A DNA stretch of 62,571 bases from Thiomargarita sp. (GTDB lineage Bacteria; Pseudomonadota; Gammaproteobacteria; Beggiatoales; Beggiatoaceae), in contig DYPD01000003.1 in NCBI GenBank assembly GCA_020720115.1, forward strand, positions 1 to 62,571, read 5' to 3'. This document shows, in pieces, positions 19,087-28,472 of this stretch; within the stretch, counting starts at the first letter, position 1; each line of letters opens with the position of its first letter. Below the pieces are notes generated by a model. That model was not told the DNA's origin, ran no database searches, and worked only from the letters and a program-made list of their open reading frames with translations. The position numbers were made by a program, and so were the translations under genes.

Positions 19087-19320
19087 TCATGTTCCTAAAA
19101 GCACTTTGAGTAAGTAGTTTTCGTCCCAACCCGCTTTGAGACGCTTGATTTTAATACCAGTTTTAGAAGACACTGACAGTATCATGCGAGGAAATACCAT
19201 TTTTCCTTGGCTTTGCCAAATTCGGCAACGGCAACCTGCTCATCTGAACCTGCAATAACAGCGCAAAGTGTCAAGATGTTTTTAATGCGATTGTCCTGCA
19301 CCGTTCATCAAAAAATATTG
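19087..19320 (-). pseudogene. Remnant of ISAs1-family transposase
   Basis: Within the 456-base gap before argD, the minus strand encodes broken pieces of an ISAs1 (H-repeat) transposase. One frame gives NRIKNILTLCAVIAG, then EFGKAKEKW; a shifted frame gives NGISSHDTVSV; a third piece gives KRLKAGWDENYLLKVL before a stop at 19087. These match, in order, the N-terminal, middle and C-terminal landmarks of that family, with most of the catalytic core deleted and at least one frameshift. It cannot make a working enzyme. The rest of the gap holds only a terminator-like hairpin near 19364-19388. Confidence 0.72.
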
Positions 19321-19363
19321 CCATTTAAATCAGCAGATTATAAGATGTGAGCTTTTTTTATAG

Positions 19364-19388
19364 CAGCCGCAAATAGGGCTGCTTTTTT
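19364..19388 (+). terminator. Terminator-like hairpin before argD
   Basis: GCAGCC and GGCTGC are separated by a short loop and followed by TTTTTT, only 25 bases upstream of the argD start. It could end read-through transcription or act as an attenuator in the argD leader. Confidence 0.5.
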
Positions 19389-19413
19389 GTTTCTGCGTTG
19401 AGGATTTACCTCT

Positions 19414-20586
19414 ATGATGAATAGCTTAATGCCAAATTATAAGCGTCTACCTGTGACTTTTACCCACGGTGAGGGCGCTTACCTATGGGATACCGAGCAA
19501 CGGCGCTATCTGGATGCGCTGGCGGGTATTGCGGTCTGTGGTCTGGGTCACGCACATCCGGCGCTGACGGCTGCCTTGTGCGAGCAGGTGGGGCGCTTGC
19601 TGCATACTTCCAACATTTACGGCATTGCCAATCAACAGGCGTTGGCAGATAAATTAGTTGCTCTGTCGGGTATGGAAACCGTGTTTTTTGCTAACTCAGG
19701 GGCAGAAGCAAACGAGGCGGCAATTAAACTGGCGCGACTCTATGCGCATCAGCAAGATATTAAAAACCCTAAAATTATTGTCACAGAAGGCAGCTTTCAT
19801 GGGCGCACTTTGGCGACCTTAAGCGCCACTGGCAACCGCAAAATTCAAGCGGGTTTTGAGCCGCTGGTACAGGGCTTTGTGCGCGTGCCTTACAACGATA
19901 TTGAAACCATTCAGCGTATTGCCAATAACGTAAAAGACGTGGTTGCCGTGCTGGTTGAGCCGATTCAAGGCGAGGGTGGCATCAATATTCCCGATAGCGA
20001 TTATCTGCATCGCTTGCGCGGTTTGTGCGATGAATATAAGTGGTTGTTAATGCTAGATGAAATTCAGACCGGCATCGGACGTACTGGACGTTGGTTTGCT
20101 TTCCAACACCACAATATTCAGCCCGATGTTATGACCTTGGCAAAGGGATTGGGCAATGGTGTGCCCATTGGCGCTTGTTTGGCACGCGGTGCGGTAGCAG
20201 AGATTTTCCAGCCTGGCATGCATGGCTCAACCTTTGGCGGCAATCCGCTGGCGTGTAGCGCGGCGTTGGCAGTGCTAAACACGGTAGAGACTGACGATCT
20301 AATTGCACAAGCCCAGCGCCTGGGTAAAAAAATGCGTGAGGATTTTCAGGCGCAATTAGCGGGCATTAAAGGCGTGGTGGACATTCGCGGCAAGGGTTTA
20401 ATGCTCGGCATTGAATTAGATCGCCCTTGTGCGGAACTGGTTAGCCAGGCTTTAGCTCAAGGTTTGTTGATTAATGTCACCGCCGAGCGCGTGATTCGTT
20501 TATTGCCGCCATTAATTATCACAGATAAACAAGCAGAAGACATTGTGCAGAGTGTGAGTAAATTAGTGTGCAATTTTCTGGCTTAA
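19414..20586 (+). CDS. argD: Acetylornithine aminotransferase
   Basis: ArgD transfers an amino group to N-acetylglutamate semialdehyde in arginine synthesis, using PLP. The 390-aa product carries the class-III aminotransferase marks: FFANSGAEANEAAIK (about residues 91-105), GSFHGRTLATLSATG, LLMLDEIQTGIGRTG and the PLP lysine in TLAKGLGNGVPIGA (about residue 244). The start may be the first ATG or the one five codons later (MPNYKRLP). argF follows on the same strand after about 410 bases, so two arginine genes are clustered. Confidence 0.95.
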   Translation: MMNSLMPNYKRLPVTFTHGEGAYLWDTEQRRYLDALAGIAVCGLGHAHPALTAALCEQVGRLLHTSNIYGIANQQALADKLVALSGMETVFFANSGAEANEAAIKLARLYAHQQDIKNPKIIVTEGSFHGRTLATLSATGNRKIQAGFEPLVQGFVRVPYNDIETIQRIANNVKDVVAVLVEPIQGEGGINIPDSDYLHRLRGLCDEYKWLLMLDEIQTGIGRTGRWFAFQHHNIQPDVMTLAKGLGNGVPIGACLARGAVAEIFQPGMHGSTFGGNPLACSAALAVLNTVETDDLIAQAQRLGKKMREDFQAQLAGIKGVVDIRGKGLMLGIELDRPCAELVSQALAQGLLINVTAERVIRLLPPLIITDKQAEDIVQSVSKLVCNFLA

Positions 20587-20996
20587 AAGAACCAAACCAC
20601 TGATGCTTTATGTTCAGCGGTTTATCAGTTTTATTGGTAAAGCGGTAGTGACAAATCGGTAGTCAGTATAGTGCAAGATCGCTATTCTCTTAAAAGAACT
20701 ATTGGTCTTGCGTGATGCTGATATTTTTGCTATACAAATATGAGTGACACTAGCAAATAAGCAGAGCGATGTTTTAAGTGGTAAAACTCAGCAGATAACA
20801 CTCACAATCGCCCGTTATTCGCTGCGTTTTGTTATTTCTGTGTTTCTGTTGATACCAGTGTTGCACTATGAGAAACCTCCGAAAATCAGCTATTCTTGTC
20901 GCCAGTGACTTGAGCATTACATAACTGGCTTAAAGGTAGTTTTATTGAAGTGTGCTTTCGGATACAACTATTTTTGGTAAACCAAAGGTAAGCAGT
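20587..20996. other. argD-argF intergenic region
   Basis: This 410-base gap begins with an imperfect hairpin, AAACCACTGA (20594-20603) and TCAGCGGTTT (20614-20623), with one mismatch, that may end argD transcription. I see no gene in the remainder; it probably holds the argF promoter, but no clear -35/-10 pair or ARG box was identified. Confidence 0.4.
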
Positions 20997-21908
20997 ATGG
21001 CGACTCGTCATTTTTTAAGCCTGCTCGATTTAACGCCAGCAGAACTAGCCCAAGTGTTGCAGCGTGGCATTGAACTCAAAGCCTGGCAAAAGCAGGGTAA
21101 AGCGCATGAATTCTTAAAGAACAAAGTGCTGGGGATGATTTTTGAGAAATCTTCTACTCGCACACGCATTTCTTTTGAAAGTGCGATGGCACACTGTGGT
21201 GGCAGTTCTATTTTTCTCTCGCCGCGTGATTCTCAACTGGGGCGTGGTGAGCCTGTGCCGGATATGGCAAAAGTCATGAGCCGTATGGTGGATTGTGTGA
21301 TGATTCGCACTTTTCATCAAAGCACCATAGAAGTTTTTGCTGAGCATTCCAATGTGCCGGTCATTAATGCTCTGACAGATAAATTTCATCCTTGTCAATT
21401 GATTGCAGATATGCAAACTTTTTATGAACATCGCGGGAGCATTCAAGGCAAAACAGTGGCTTGGGTGGGCGATGGTTTTAATATGTGTAACTCTTATATC
21501 AATGCCGCCCGTCAATATGATTTTCAATTAAAAATCGCTGCGCCTAAAGCGCATTATCCCGATGCCCAAGTCTTAAAAGCTGCAGGTTCTCATGTAGAGA
21601 TCAACGATGATCCTGCCTGGGCAGCACAGGGCGCTGATTTGGTTGTGACTGATGTGTGGGCAAGCATGGGACATGAAGAAGAACAGGCAAAGCGCAACGA
21701 GTTGTTTGCACCCTACCAGGTGAATGCTGAATTAATGGCGCTGGCAAAACCTGATGCTTTATTTATGCACTGCCTGCCTGCACATCGTGGAGAAGAAGTC
21801 ACTGCTGAAGTGATTGATGGTACGCAAAGCGTAGTGTGGGATGAAGCAGAAAATCGTCTACATGCGCAAAAGGCATTGTTAGAATTCTTGTTGTTACCTC
21901 AATCTTAA
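20997..21908 (+). CDS. argF: Ornithine carbamoyltransferase
   Basis: ArgF makes citrulline from ornithine and carbamoyl phosphate. From the ATG at 20997 the product is 303 aa, the family norm; a GTG-started frame adds 15 residues without support. It carries the carbamoyl-phosphate loop [10 protein letters not shown] (about residues 50-59), the HPCQ motif with its surrounding [12 protein letters not shown], and the ornithine-binding [12 protein letters not shown] (about residues 255-266). surE follows after 10 bases, so these are likely co-transcribed. Confidence 0.96.
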   Translation: MATRHFLSLLDLTPAELAQVLQRGIELKAWQKQGKAHEFLKNKVLGMIFEKSSTRTRISFESAMAHCGGSSIFLSPRDSQLGRGEPVPDMAKVMSRMVDCVMIRTFHQSTIEVFAEHSNVPVINALTDKFHPCQLIADMQTFYEHRGSIQGKTVAWVGDGFNMCNSYINAARQYDFQLKIAAPKAHYPDAQVLKAAGSHVEINDDPAWAAQGADLVVTDVWASMGHEEEQAKRNELFAPYQVNAELMALAKPDALFMHCLPAHRGEEVTAEVIDGTQSVVWDEAENRLHAQKALLEFLLLPQS

Positions 21909-21918
21909 AAGCATCATT

Positions 21919-22680
21919 ATGAAAATCCTAGTCAGTAACGACGACGGCTACCAAGCGCCTGGCATTATTTGTTTAGCCACCATGCTTGCTGGGCTGGAAT
22001 TTGTTGAGCAGGTGACCGTAGTAGCGCCAGATCGTGATCGTAGTGGCGCCAGCCATTCCCTGACTCTGGAAATGCCCTTACGCGCCAAGCAGCGCGATAA
22101 TGGTTTTATCAGCATCAGCGGTACGCCCACCGATGCGGTGCATCTTGCGATCACCGGGTTAATGACGGAAGCGCCCGATATGGTGGTTTCCGGTATTAAT
22201 GCCGGCGCCAATTTGGGGGATGACGTGCTCTATTCGGGTACGGTGGCGGCGGCAATGGAAGGGCGCTTTTTAGGGCTGCCCGCAATTGCTGTGTCCTTGG
22301 CATCGCTGACCAGCGGCGTTGCGCCTTCGCACTATCCGGCTGCTGCCGAAGTGGTGAAAAATCTCCTGTTGCGTTTGCGCGGACATCCGCTCCCCAAGGA
22401 CACCATCCTCAACGTCAATGTGCCCGATGTGCCTTATGCGCAATTACGCGGCGTTGTTGCCACGCGCTTGGGACACAGGCATAAAGCCGAACCTGTCATT
22501 GAACAGCGCGATCCGCGTGGCGAAAAAATCTATTGGGTAGGTCCGCCAGGTGCGGCTGAAGATGCAGGTTTAGGCACAGATTTTTACGCTATTAGTCGCC
22601 AGCAGGTATCTGTCACGCCCCTGCACATAGATTTAACCCGTCACAGCTTGTTAGAAGAATTAACCAGTTGGTTGAATTAA
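21919..22680 (+). CDS. surE: 5'/3'-nucleotidase SurE
   Basis: SurE removes phosphate from nucleoside monophosphates and short polyphosphate, and is linked to stationary-phase survival. The 253-aa product shows the metal-binding start [13 protein letters not shown], the [13 protein letters not shown] stretch and [21 protein letters not shown]. The gene follows argF closely. The common downstream genes pcm, nlpD and rpoS are absent; purE is next. Confidence 0.96.
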   Translation: MKILVSNDDGYQAPGIICLATMLAGLEFVEQVTVVAPDRDRSGASHSLTLEMPLRAKQRDNGFISISGTPTDAVHLAITGLMTEAPDMVVSGINAGANLGDDVLYSGTVAAAMEGRFLGLPAIAVSLASLTSGVAPSHYPAAAEVVKNLLLRLRGHPLPKDTILNVNVPDVPYAQLRGVVATRLGHRHKAEPVIEQRDPRGEKIYWVGPPGAAEDAGLGTDFYAISRQQVSVTPLHIDLTRHSLLEELTSWLN

Positions 22681-22725
22681 GCAACTGCACTGCTGCTGAC
22701 TATATTTTCTAAAGGATGTCCTTTA

Positions 22726-23238
22726 ATGTCCAACTCTACTTTTGTTGCGGTTTTAATGGGTTCAGATTCCGATCTCCCTTTAATGCAAACTGCTTTAGCA
22801 GTGCTTAAGAAACTTGGCATTGATTACGAAGTCAAAATCACTTCTGCACACCGTACTCCCGCTGCCACTCATGCCTATGTCAAAGACGCTGACCAACGCG
22901 GCTGCGCGGTTTTCATTGCAGCAGCTGGTTTAGCCGCGCATTTAGCCGGCACAGTTGCGGGTTTAACCCTAAAACCCGTCATCGGCGTGCCCATTGACGC
23001 AGGTCCCTTGCAGGGGATGGACGCACTCCTGTCCACCGTGCAAATGCCGGGCGGTATTCCCGTCGCCTGCGTAGCCATTGGTAAAACCGGCGCCAAAAAC
23101 GCTGCTTATCTCGCCGCACAAATTCTCGCCTTAAACAACGTCGAACTCGCTGCTCGCTTGCAGCAAGAACGCAGCGACAACAGCGCCGAAGTGCTAGCAA
23201 AAGACGCACAATTACAGGCAACCCTGCAAACGGCATGA
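22726..23238 (+). CDS. purE: N5-carboxyaminoimidazole ribonucleotide mutase
   Basis: PurE class I converts N5-CAIR to CAIR in purine synthesis. The 170-aa product has the nucleotide loop [12 protein letters not shown] (residues 9-20), the [14 protein letters not shown] motif with its catalytic histidine, and [17 protein letters not shown]. Its usual partner purK is not adjacent. The last bases overlap the tsaC start by four bases (ATGA), so the two are translationally coupled. Confidence 0.96.
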   Translation: MSNSTFVAVLMGSDSDLPLMQTALAVLKKLGIDYEVKITSAHRTPAATHAYVKDADQRGCAVFIAAAGLAAHLAGTVAGLTLKPVIGVPIDAGPLQGMDALLSTVQMPGGIPVACVAIGKTGAKNAAYLAAQILALNNVELAARLQQERSDNSAEVLAKDAQLQATLQTA

Positions 23239-23792
23239 GCCACTGGCATCTACGCCGTGCCGCCCGCTGGCTAAAAGCCGGCGGCGTCATTGCTTACCCT
23301 ACCGAAGCTGTGTACGGCATCGGTTGCGATCCGCACAACCTCAGCGCCGTGACACGCTTGCTTCACATCAAACAACGCGACTGGCGCAAAGGGTTGATTC
23401 TAGTCGCCGCTGACTTCGCCCAGCTTGAACCTTTCCTCTTGCCCCTTTGCACCGACCTCCAAGCGCGCGTATTTTCCGCCTGGCCTGGTCCCGTCACCTG
23501 GTTATTGCCCGCCCGCCCACAGCTTTCCCCCTTGCTGCGTGGCACACATAACACCCTTGCCGTGCGTGTCAGTGCGCATCCCTTGGTAAAAGACCTGTGT
23601 CAGACATGGCAAGGTGCGCTGGTATCTACCAGTGCCAATTTGAGCCGCCAAACCCCGGCTAAAACCCGGCGCCAAGTGCAACAACGCTTAGGACAAACGC
23701 TTGATTGGATTGTGCCAGGCGCAGTGGGAGGGCACAGCAAACCCAGCGAAATCCGCGAAGCCCTGAGCAATCGCACCGTGCGAGCTGGCTGA
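23235..23792 (+). CDS. tsaC: Threonylcarbamoyl-AMP synthase
   Basis: TsaC (YrdC/Sua5) makes threonylcarbamoyl-AMP for the t6A37 modification of ANN-decoding tRNAs. The 185-aa length matches the short TsaC type. Landmarks: GGVIAYPTEAVYGIGCDP, KQRDWRKGLILV, WPGPVTWLLPA, the VRVSAHPLVKDLC segment and STSANLS. It overlaps purE by four bases. After the stop an 80-base gap separates it from a convergent gene. Confidence 0.94.
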   Translation: MSHWHLRRAARWLKAGGVIAYPTEAVYGIGCDPHNLSAVTRLLHIKQRDWRKGLILVAADFAQLEPFLLPLCTDLQARVFSAWPGPVTWLLPARPQLSPLLRGTHNTLAVRVSAHPLVKDLCQTWQGALVSTSANLSRQTPAKTRRQVQQRLGQTLDWIVPGAVGGHSKPSEIREALSNRTVRAG

Positions 23793-23873
23793 TTCTGGTC
23801 ATGTGCCAGTTTCTACCCGTTTTTATGCGTCTTTCACGGCAATATAAATCAGCCTAAAAATGCTGTGAGTTAA

Positions 23874-26000
23874 TCAGAAGTCTTTTAGGGGACGGGGGGA
23901 GGCGAGGGCGTAACCTTGTGCGTAATCAATGCGCAGCGCCCGTAAACTGTCCATGATGCGCTGATCTTCGGTTTCTACGGATGCGGCGATGGTGCGGATA
24001 TTGAGCACATGGCTGATGTTGTTGATGGCGTCTACGATGGCTTTGTCGAGGGGATTTTTGTGCATTCCGTTGATCAGCGTGCCTTGGATTTTGAGGAAAT
24101 CTATGTCGAGGTCGCGTAGCACCATAAAGGAGGCTGAGCCGGTGCCGAAGTTGTCTAGGGCAAAGCGGCAGCCTTGGGTTTTGAGGGTGGCGAGTAAATG
24201 TTGTGTGCCGAGCACGTTGGTGGTGGCGCCGAGTTCGGTAAACTCGAAACAGAGCTTTTCGCCGGGAATTTGGTAGAGATCGAGTTGTTCTTGCACAAAT
24301 TCGCTAAAACTGGCATCGCCTAGGGTGCTGTCAGCGAGGTTGACAGAGACCAGATGGAGCGCCTGTAGGTGCTCAGGATGCTTGTGTAGCCAGCGGCAGA
24401 GGTGTTTGATAACCCAACAATCCAAGGTGGGCAGGAGGTTAAAACGATCCGCGGCGGCGAAAAAGGCGCCAGGCAGTATGAGTTTGTTGGGGTTGTCACG
24501 ATCCTTCATACGCAACAGTATTTCGTAGTGTTCGCCTGCGCCTTGTGGGGCGCACACGGGCATTATTGCTTGTTGAAACAGGAGGAAATGATTGTGTTCC
24601 AGGCTGTCTTGTAGACGTTCCAGCCATTGTTCGCTGTCAATGCGGTCGTATTCAGCTCCGCGGTAAAGCTGTACTTGGTTGCGCCCATTGTTCTTTGCTT
24701 GTGAACAGGCGGTGTCTGCCATGCTGAGCAATTTGCTCATGTTGGTGTGTTGGTTGTTGATCGGCACTATGCCGATACTGGCGCCTATGGTGAAAACATG
24801 GGTGTTCCAAGAAAAGCGTATGGCTTGAATGGCTTGGCAGATTTTTTCGGCGATACTAATGGCATCCTCTAGGGCGCAGTGTTCCAATAAAAAGCCGAAT
24901 TCGTCGCCACCTAAGCGGGCAGCGGTGTCGCGTTGACGGACTTTTTGGCGCACGACTTTGCTGACTTGGCGCAGGAGTTCGTCGCCAGCAGCGTGGGTAC
25001 AGGTATCGTTGACCACTTTAAAGCGGTCTAAATCCATGTATAGGAGCGCGTGTTCGGCGCTTTCATGCTTGGTGCTGTCGGTCAAAATCTGGAGGCGGTT
25101 TTCAAATTCGCGCCGGTTGATTAAACCAGTCATAGGGTCGTGGTGGGCTTGGTATTCTATTTCCCGCGCCATTTGGCGGCTGCGGGTGACATCGTAAAAC
25201 ACCAGCACCATGCCAATGGTGCGTCCGCTTCTATCGCGGATAGGGGCAGCTGAGTCTTCAATGGCAAATTTTTGCTTGCCGTCTTTGTGGATGAGCAGCA
25301 TTTGTTTGGTGGCATCGGAAATTTTTTGCGCCTGATTGAGTTCTGTTGGATGCGGAATGTAGGCGGTTTTGAGAGAGTTTTCATCTACCACATTAAAGAT
25401 TTCGGCGAGCTGGCGTCCGTTAGCTTGCTGGTTGCTCCAACCGGTTAAGAGGCTGGCAACCGGATTGAGGTACTCGACTCTTTGCCACGCATCGGTAGTG
25501 ATAACGCCGTCGCCAATAGATTCTAGCGTGATTTGGGCTTTTTCTTTTTCATCAAACAGGGCTTCTTCGGCTTTTTTCGCTTTGAGCATGTAATCAATGC
25601 GATTGCGTAGCACGTCCCAGTTGATCGGCTTCATCACATAATCGGTAGCACCTGCTTGATAAGCGCGGTCTACCCAGTCACGGTCGCCAAAGCCCGTGAC
25701 CATGACCAAAGGCACGGAGCGCCCTTCTGGCGAGTTTTTGATGCGGGCGCACGCAGAAATGCCGTCTAGCACGGGCATGTCAGCATCCATGAGAATTAAA
25801 TCCGGCGGATTGGCAAAAAAGCGCTCAACCGCAAGTTGCCCGTTCTCTGCGGTTTCCACCTGATAGTCGTAGCCTGCTCCTTGTAAGGTGTTGATCATAA
25901 TGGCTAACAGCACCGGAGAGTCTTCCGCAACCAAAATGCGACCAGCACAGTGGGGCATTGTGGCGGAGGATTCAGGTGCTTGATTTGCGGTCATACTCAT
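23874..26000 (-). CDS. Receiver-PAS-GGDEF-EAL c-di-GMP regulator
   Basis: A 708-aa response regulator. Order: receiver (phospho-Asp in LILMDADMPVLDG near residue 70), PAS (about 155-280), GGDEF (motif RLGGDEF near residue 364, intact) and EAL (about 455-705). The EAL part has EILLRM in place of EAL, LDNFGTG instead of DDFGTG and KIQG instead of KID; the Asn of the VNL strand, the FTE glutamate, the late Glu of ASVET and the Gln of YAQGYAL are kept. So it is probably an active cyclase with weak or lost phosphodiesterase activity. It overlaps the upstream Hpt protein gene by 29 bases, suggesting they act together. An alternative start is the ATG two codons in. Confidence 0.92.
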   Translation of the reverse strand: MSMTANQAPESSATMPHCAGRILVAEDSPVLLAIMINTLQGAGYDYQVETAENGQLAVERFFANPPDLILMDADMPVLDGISACARIKNSPEGRSVPLVMVTGFGDRDWVDRAYQAGATDYVMKPINWDVLRNRIDYMLKAKKAEEALFDEKEKAQITLESIGDGVITTDAWQRVEYLNPVASLLTGWSNQQANGRQLAEIFNVVDENSLKTAYIPHPTELNQAQKISDATKQMLLIHKDGKQKFAIEDSAAPIRDRSGRTIGMVLVFYDVTRSRQMAREIEYQAHHDPMTGLINRREFENRLQILTDSTKHESAEHALLYMDLDRFKVVNDTCTHAAGDELLRQVSKVVRQKVRQRDTAARLGGDEFGFLLEHCALEDAISIAEKICQAIQAIRFSWNTHVFTIGASIGIVPINNQHTNMSKLLSMADTACSQAKNNGRNQVQLYRGAEYDRIDSEQWLERLQDSLEHNHFLLFQQAIMPVCAPQGAGEHYEILLRMKDRDNPNKLILPGAFFAAADRFNLLPTLDCWVIKHLCRWLHKHPEHLQALHLVSVNLADSTLGDASFSEFVQEQLDLYQIPGEKLCFEFTELGATTNVLGTQHLLATLKTQGCRFALDNFGTGSASFMVLRDLDIDFLKIQGTLINGMHKNPLDKAIVDAINNISHVLNIRTIAASVETEDQRIMDSLRALRIDYAQGYALASPRPLKDF

Positions 26001-27939
26001 GTAAGTTTAACTCGTGATTTAAGCTAACAACGACATTCTGTAACTCTATTTGAATGCGCTCGATCAGGTGTGAAGTTGCCTCTATGTTACCCGAACGCGC
26101 TAACATTTCCACTGCCTTGCACAAGCCTGCCAGTTCCAAGGCGCCAATCTGCGCGGCTTCGCCTTTAAATTGGTGGGCTTTGCTACGCAGGGCTTCCTGA
26201 TCTTGGTGAGCGCGGGCAGTGCGTAAATCGTTCAATTGATGTGGCGCATAATCTAAAAATTGATAAATAATTTTAGCAAAATTATCCCCCAACACTTGCC
26301 GTAAGGCATTCAAGGTTTTGTAATCAATCGCATTATTTTGTATGACAGCAGCCAAAGGAGCTGATAGCGGTGTAGCCGCTGGCAGTGCCCTCGCTGGAGC
26401 AACTGTGCCCTGGGAAACGCGCCGTTCCCAACTGTCTAGCACCTCTTTTAGCACGGGTAAATTGATGGGTTTGCTTAAATGCTCATCCATGCCGACCACG
26501 CGACTGCGCTCACGGTGTTCCGCCAGCGCGTGTGCGGTCAAGGCAATGATGGGAATGTGTCCGCCTTGCACCTGCTCACGTTTGCGGATTTCTGCGGCTG
26601 CATCATAGCCGTCTAATTCTGGCATTTCGCAATCCATCAAAATCAATTGATAATCGCCGTTTTGCCAAGCCTCCAGCACTTTCAAGCCATTGTCTACCAA
26701 ATCATTTGGATAGCCCAAACGATACAGCATTTTTTGGATAACAGTTTGATTAATAGGGCTATCTTCTGCTACCAGAATGCGAAAATTTTTCCACTCTTCT
26801 GAAGACGACGCAGGCGCTGTTTCCATTAACATTAACGCAGAAACTGCTGGTGACGCACCTGGGCTGGTTGCCGATAAGTCACGTTTTAAGCGGGCAGAAA
26901 ACCATAGCGAAGACTGCTGTTGCTCAGGTGCTAGACAGACTTCTCCGCCGAGTAGCGGGCTGAGTTTGGTTGCCGCCTGTGAACGCCAATATATGCGTCG
27001 CACAGTCTCTCTGGATGGCGGCGGCGCTGTCTGGCTTTCCTCATACACGGCAGGGCGTATGGAAAATTTTAAATAAACTTCGGGATGGGCATGTTCCAAC
27101 ACCAGCACATACAGTGAAAAAAACCTTGTTTGTTGATAAAAATCATGGGCTTGATGATATAAATTCCAGAGCATCTGGGACAAGATACGCTCGTCGCCTT
27201 GCACCGCCAACGCTGTTTCCGGGCTAATATGTACATCAAGCCGCCCGCAACCCTGCTGCTCGGTATGCGCCGAAGCAAAGCGATCTAATAACTGGCGCAA
27301 ATTAAAGCGGCTGTTTTTAGACGGAAAAATCGGCTCAGGCTGTATAGACTGCAAATAAAACTGCGTAACTGCGGTCACATTCGCGGCTAAACCCGCTAAG
27401 ATTGTCGGATGTCGGCTGGCAACCAGCGCATCTGCTTGCAATAACCGCACATCGTTGCATAAGGTGTTCAAAGATAGCGCCAGCTTGCTCAAGCGTATAT
27501 CCTGCTCCAACAACAGCGCCATATAACCGATAGTCACCTTTGCAAATTTTAGCAGCTCCTGTTGATTCAAGAGCTTCTGGTCATGCAGTAAAAGCAACCC
27601 ACCCAGTGCTTGAGCTGCTAAACTGCGCAGTGGAATAAAAATCAGGTTTTGTACTTGCCAGGTAAGCGTTTTCTCAAACAGCAACGGCGGAATAGCCGGC
27701 GAACTTAAGCTCTGACAGTGCGCACTCGCAGTCCAAACAGACCAGAAAAGTTCCGTTAATTCGATATCTGGCGTTTCAATCGCTTCCCCGTCATACCACG
27801 CCAAACGCACCAGCAAGCAGGTGCCGGTGGGTTTGCTATTAAGCTGCGTCAGCGCGGCATAACGAAACTGGGTTAATTGCGCTAATTCCAGCAGGCAGGT
27901 CTGCAAAGCTTGTTGAATATCGGGATTAATTGTATTCAT
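25972..27939 (-). CDS. Degenerate kinase with receiver and Hpt domain
   Basis: A 655-aa protein. Order: GAF-like N-terminus (about 1-150), a region with a residual N-box (MLWNLYHQAHDF near residue 260) but no H-box and no clear DxGxG motif, then a receiver (LILMDCEMPELDG, Asp near 436) and an Hpt domain (AHQFKGEAAQIG, His near 588). The N-terminal kinase-like part therefore looks catalytically dead, while the Hpt can still pass phosphate. The gene overlaps the GGDEF/EAL gene by 29 bases, making that receiver the likely acceptor. No transmembrane segment is seen. The upstream kinase that loads the receiver is not next to it. Confidence 0.85.
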   Translation of the reverse strand: MNTINPDIQQALQTCLLELAQLTQFRYAALTQLNSKPTGTCLLVRLAWYDGEAIETPDIELTELFWSVWTASAHCQSLSSPAIPPLLFEKTLTWQVQNLIFIPLRSLAAQALGGLLLLHDQKLLNQQELLKFAKVTIGYMALLLEQDIRLSKLALSLNTLCNDVRLLQADALVASRHPTILAGLAANVTAVTQFYLQSIQPEPIFPSKNSRFNLRQLLDRFASAHTEQQGCGRLDVHISPETALAVQGDERILSQMLWNLYHQAHDFYQQTRFFSLYVLVLEHAHPEVYLKFSIRPAVYEESQTAPPPSRETVRRIYWRSQAATKLSPLLGGEVCLAPEQQQSSLWFSARLKRDLSATSPGASPAVSALMLMETAPASSSEEWKNFRILVAEDSPINQTVIQKMLYRLGYPNDLVDNGLKVLEAWQNGDYQLILMDCEMPELDGYDAAAEIRKREQVQGGHIPIIALTAHALAEHRERSRVVGMDEHLSKPINLPVLKEVLDSWERRVSQGTVAPARALPAATPLSAPLAAVIQNNAIDYKTLNALRQVLGDNFAKIIYQFLDYAPHQLNDLRTARAHQDQEALRSKAHQFKGEAAQIGALELAGLCKAVEMLARSGNIEATSHLIERIQIELQNVVVSLNHELNLHEYDRKSST

Positions 27940-28017
27940 GAGTCGCCATCGTTAAAAAATTTATCTTGCACAGGCACATTGGAGCAGACAAAAGCAGTTT
28001 ATGGAAAGCATAATGAA

Positions 28018-28181
28018 TAGACTTGTTGCGCCTATAAAACAAGAAAAATCAATGTCTTATAAAAAGTGCTTTGGCTTGATGACTATGAAAAATCAATGGC
28101 TTAGCTGAAATCTGAAAAATTTGGAGTCAGTTATATTCTCGAACTCCGCATTTTTACTGGATTTATGTCGCAACAAGTCTA
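28018..28181. mobile_element. 164-bp MITE-like element, copy 2
   Basis: Reverse-complement copy of the element at 9368-9531, with the same 12-base inverted ends and the same length; the two appear identical by eye. It sits in an intergenic gap, flanked by TA. Identity implies recent movement or gene conversion. Confidence 0.85.
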
Positions 28182-28351
28182 ATATATTTATGCAAAAAGC
28201 GATTGCTTTTTGCGTTAAAGTTAAAATGCCATGCAATTTCTATATTATTTGTGAGCATACAATACCCCCGAAGCTTGACTTAAATGCTATTGCGACAGCT
28301 TTGCAACACTTTTGCAGCAAGGCTTTTTTAAGAAAAAACAACTAATTAAAT

Positions 28352-28382
28352 AAAACTCTTAAGCAACACTTGAGTTTTTTTT
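28352..28382 (+). terminator. Terminator-like hairpin without an obvious upstream gene
   Basis: AAAACTC (28352-28358) pairs with GAGTTTT (28372-28378) and a T-run follows to 28382. No plus-strand gene precedes it, so it may end a small RNA from 28182 onward or be a leader attenuator for the pentapeptide gene. Confidence 0.5.
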
Positions 28383-28472
28383 ACATTTCTCCTACCCTTT
28401 AGTTTGGAGTAGTCGCATTCCCTGATGATTTCTTTGTCCAGCCTCCGTAAAGGCATATACATTCAATATTTT

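Larger units (their letters stand above)
27940..28472. other. Divergent intergenic region with element copy 2
   Basis: This 533-base gap between the Hpt protein gene and the pentapeptide gene contains element copy 2 (28018-28181) and a terminator-like hairpin at 28352-28382. A 74-codon frame beginning inside the element runs into it but looks non-coding. Confidence 0.5.

Noticed and set aside
28121-28345. 74-codon frame beginning inside element copy 2
   Set aside because: It starts within the repeat and has no ribosome site; the sequence looks random.
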